The notes under the pieces: model-generated
The model's database searches: none
What the model was told of the DNA's origin: nothing
The model's input: only the letters and a program-made list of their open reading frames with translations
In this document: positions 22,002 through 23,992 of the stretch, piece after piece
Layout of the letters: each line of letters begins with the position of its first letter
Numbering within the stretch: position 1 is the stretch's first letter
Program-made: the position numbers and the translations under genes
Assembly (NCBI GenBank): GCA_035649235.1
Contig: DASRJX010000215.1
Coordinates: forward strand, 1 to 23,992
DNA from: DASRJX01 sp035649235
Lineage (GTDB): Bacteria > Acidobacteriota > Polarisedimenticolia > Gp22-AA2
DNA length: 23,992 nt
Direction of reading: 5' to 3'

Positions 22002-22002
22002 G

Positions 22003-22011
22003 TGTTATCCT
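22003..22011 (+). promoter_or_regulatory. Possible extended -10 promoter element before purS
   Basis: TG (22003-22004), one base, then TATCCT (22006-22011) gives an extended -10 with four of six consensus matches, in an AT-richer pocket between GC-rich hairpins and the Shine-Dalgarno of purS. No -35 element is recognisable. Predicted start of transcription is about 20 bases before the purS GTG. Confidence 0.35.
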
Positions 22012-22039
22012 TCCCGCACCTCTTTCAGGAGGCGGACTC

Positions 22040-22285
22040 GTGAAGGCGCGGGTGTTCGTGACCCTCAAGCGCGGCGTCCTCGATCCCCAGGGGAAGGCGG
22101 TCTGCACCTCGCTGCACCAGCTCGGTTACCGCGAGGTCACCGACGTGCGGATCGGGAAGTGCATGGAGGTCACTCTCGGAGGGCTGCCCCGCCAGGAGGC
22201 GGAGCGGCGGCTCCAGGCGATGTGCGAGAAGCTCTTGGCCAATCCAGTCATCGAGGATTACCGGTTCGAGTTCCTGGACGAGTGA
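22040..22285 (+). CDS. purS: Phosphoribosylformylglycinamidine synthase subunit PurS
   Basis: PurS is the small structural subunit of the three-part FGAM synthase. It bridges the glutaminase PurQ and the synthase PurL. The 81-residue length is normal. The sequence starts with KARVFVTLKRGVLDPQGKAV, contains LHQLGYREVTDVRIGK and ends in NPVIEDYRFEF, all typical of PurS. The GTG start at 22040 has AGGAGG at about 22027-22032. purQ follows after 10 bases. Confidence 0.94.
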   Translation: MKARVFVTLKRGVLDPQGKAVCTSLHQLGYREVTDVRIGKCMEVTLGGLPRQEAERRLQAMCEKLLANPVIEDYRFEFLDE

Positions 22286-22295
22286 GGGAGCGGCG

Positions 22296-23006
22296 GTGAA
22301 GTTCGGAATCGTCGTCTTCCCGGGGTCGAACTGCGAGCACGACGTCTACCACGTGGTCAAGCACCTCCTGGGCCACGATGCCGCCTTCCTGTGGCACAAG
22401 GACGCCGGCTTCACCGGCGTCGACTGCGTCGTCCTGCCGGGCGGCTTCGCGCACGGCGACTACCTGCGCTGCGGCGCGATGGCGCGCTTCTCCCCCATCA
22501 TGGGCGCGGTCCGGCAGTTCGCCGAGCGGGGCGGGTTCGTGCTCGGCATCTGCAACGGCTTCCAGATCCTGTCGGAGGCGGGGATGCTTCCGGGGACGCT
22601 GGTCCGGAACGCCGGCCTGCAGTATCTCTGCCGCGACGTCCATCTGAGGGTGGAGCGGCAGGACACGGCCTTCACCTCCCGGATCAAGCTGGGGACGGTC
22701 CTCAGGGTGCCGATCGGGCACGGCGAGGGCTGCTACTACGCGCCGGACCCGCTCCTCAAGGAGCTGGAGCAGAAGCGCCAGGTCGTGTTCCGCTACTGCG
22801 ACGTGCGGGGCGAGGTGACGGCCGACGCCAACCCGAACGGCTCCCTGCACGGCGTCGCGGGCGTCGTCAACGAGCGTGGCAACGTCCTGGGGATGATGCC
22901 GCACCCGGACCGCTGCGCCGAGGAGGTCCTCGGGAACGCGCAGGGGCGGAGGCTCTTCGAGTCGATCGTGCACGCCTGGCAGCAGGCGCGCCGCAACCGC
23001 CTGTAG
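22296..23006 (+). CDS. purQ: Phosphoribosylformylglycinamidine synthase, glutaminase subunit PurQ
   Basis: PurQ hydrolyses glutamine and passes ammonia to PurL to make FGAM. The 236-residue class I glutamine amidotransferase starts KFGIVVFPGSNCEHD. It has LPGGFAHGDYLRCGA, the nucleophile Cys86 in GICNGFQIL, and His203 in MMPHPDRCAEE. The residue two after this histidine, usually Glu (HPE), is Asp205 here, a conservative change in the catalytic relay; a glutamate at 209-210 follows. The GTG start at 22296 has GGGAG shortly upstream. The stop is 20 bases before purL. Confidence 0.95.
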   Translation: MKFGIVVFPGSNCEHDVYHVVKHLLGHDAAFLWHKDAGFTGVDCVVLPGGFAHGDYLRCGAMARFSPIMGAVRQFAERGGFVLGICNGFQILSEAGMLPGTLVRNAGLQYLCRDVHLRVERQDTAFTSRIKLGTVLRVPIGHGEGCYYAPDPLLKELEQKRQVVFRYCDVRGEVTADANPNGSLHGVAGVVNERGNVLGMMPHPDRCAEEVLGNAQGRRLFESIVHAWQQARRNRL

Positions 23007-23026
23007 GCGGCAGGAGCGACGAGGGG

Positions 23027-23992
<966 letters not shown>

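Overview
This is a very GC-rich bacterial window, densely packed and mostly plus-strand, with GTG and TTG starts and 1-4 base gene overlaps. The best guess for the host is an Acidobacteriota-like bacterium. That rests on the secretin carrying a C-terminal cohesin domain, two GspG-like pseudopilins, an archaeal-type aspartate-semialdehyde dehydrogenase and the purB-purS-purQ-purL order. It is an inference from gene content, not a phylogenetic result. I saw no rRNA, tRNA, CRISPR array, insertion sequence or phage gene.

Region 1 (1-5764) is a type IV pilus / type II secretion-like envelope cluster. It holds the end of a PilP/GspC-like protein, a lipoprotein secretin with TPR, secretin and cohesin parts, two overlapping pseudopilins, a lipoprotein with invasin-like Ig repeats that has its own sigma70-type promoter, and a membrane-anchored pseudopilin-like protein with a Gly/Pro-rich tail.

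Region 2 (5814-12002) is a threonine-branch operon: aspartate kinase, aspartate-semialdehyde dehydrogenase, homoserine kinase and threonine synthase. A two-CBS-domain protein is translationally coupled to threonine synthase, and a small lipoprotein follows 3 bases later. The homoserine dehydrogenase gene needed between asd and thrB is absent. Region 3 (12067-13922) holds an M16 zinc protease overlapping dUTPase by 1 base.

Region 4 (13962-16422, minus strand) holds a beta-barrel-like outer membrane protein followed by a polytopic GT-C-like membrane protein. Region 5 (16611-19711, plus strand) is the most unusual stretch: a phosphatidylserine-decarboxylase-family enzyme, a pentein-fold guanidino-modifying enzyme and a MATE exporter in tandem. 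The last two share an identical Shine-Dalgarno decamer. No phosphatidylserine synthase is next to them, so a small pathway acting on an amino acid or guanidino compound, with export, is a testable alternative to plain lipid synthesis.

Region 6 (19824-23992) holds a YycJ/WalJ-like metallo-beta-lactamase-fold protein, then purB, purS, purQ and the start of purL for purine synthesis. A perfect inverted repeat covers the Shine-Dalgarno of purB, and GC-rich alternative hairpins lie between purB and purS.
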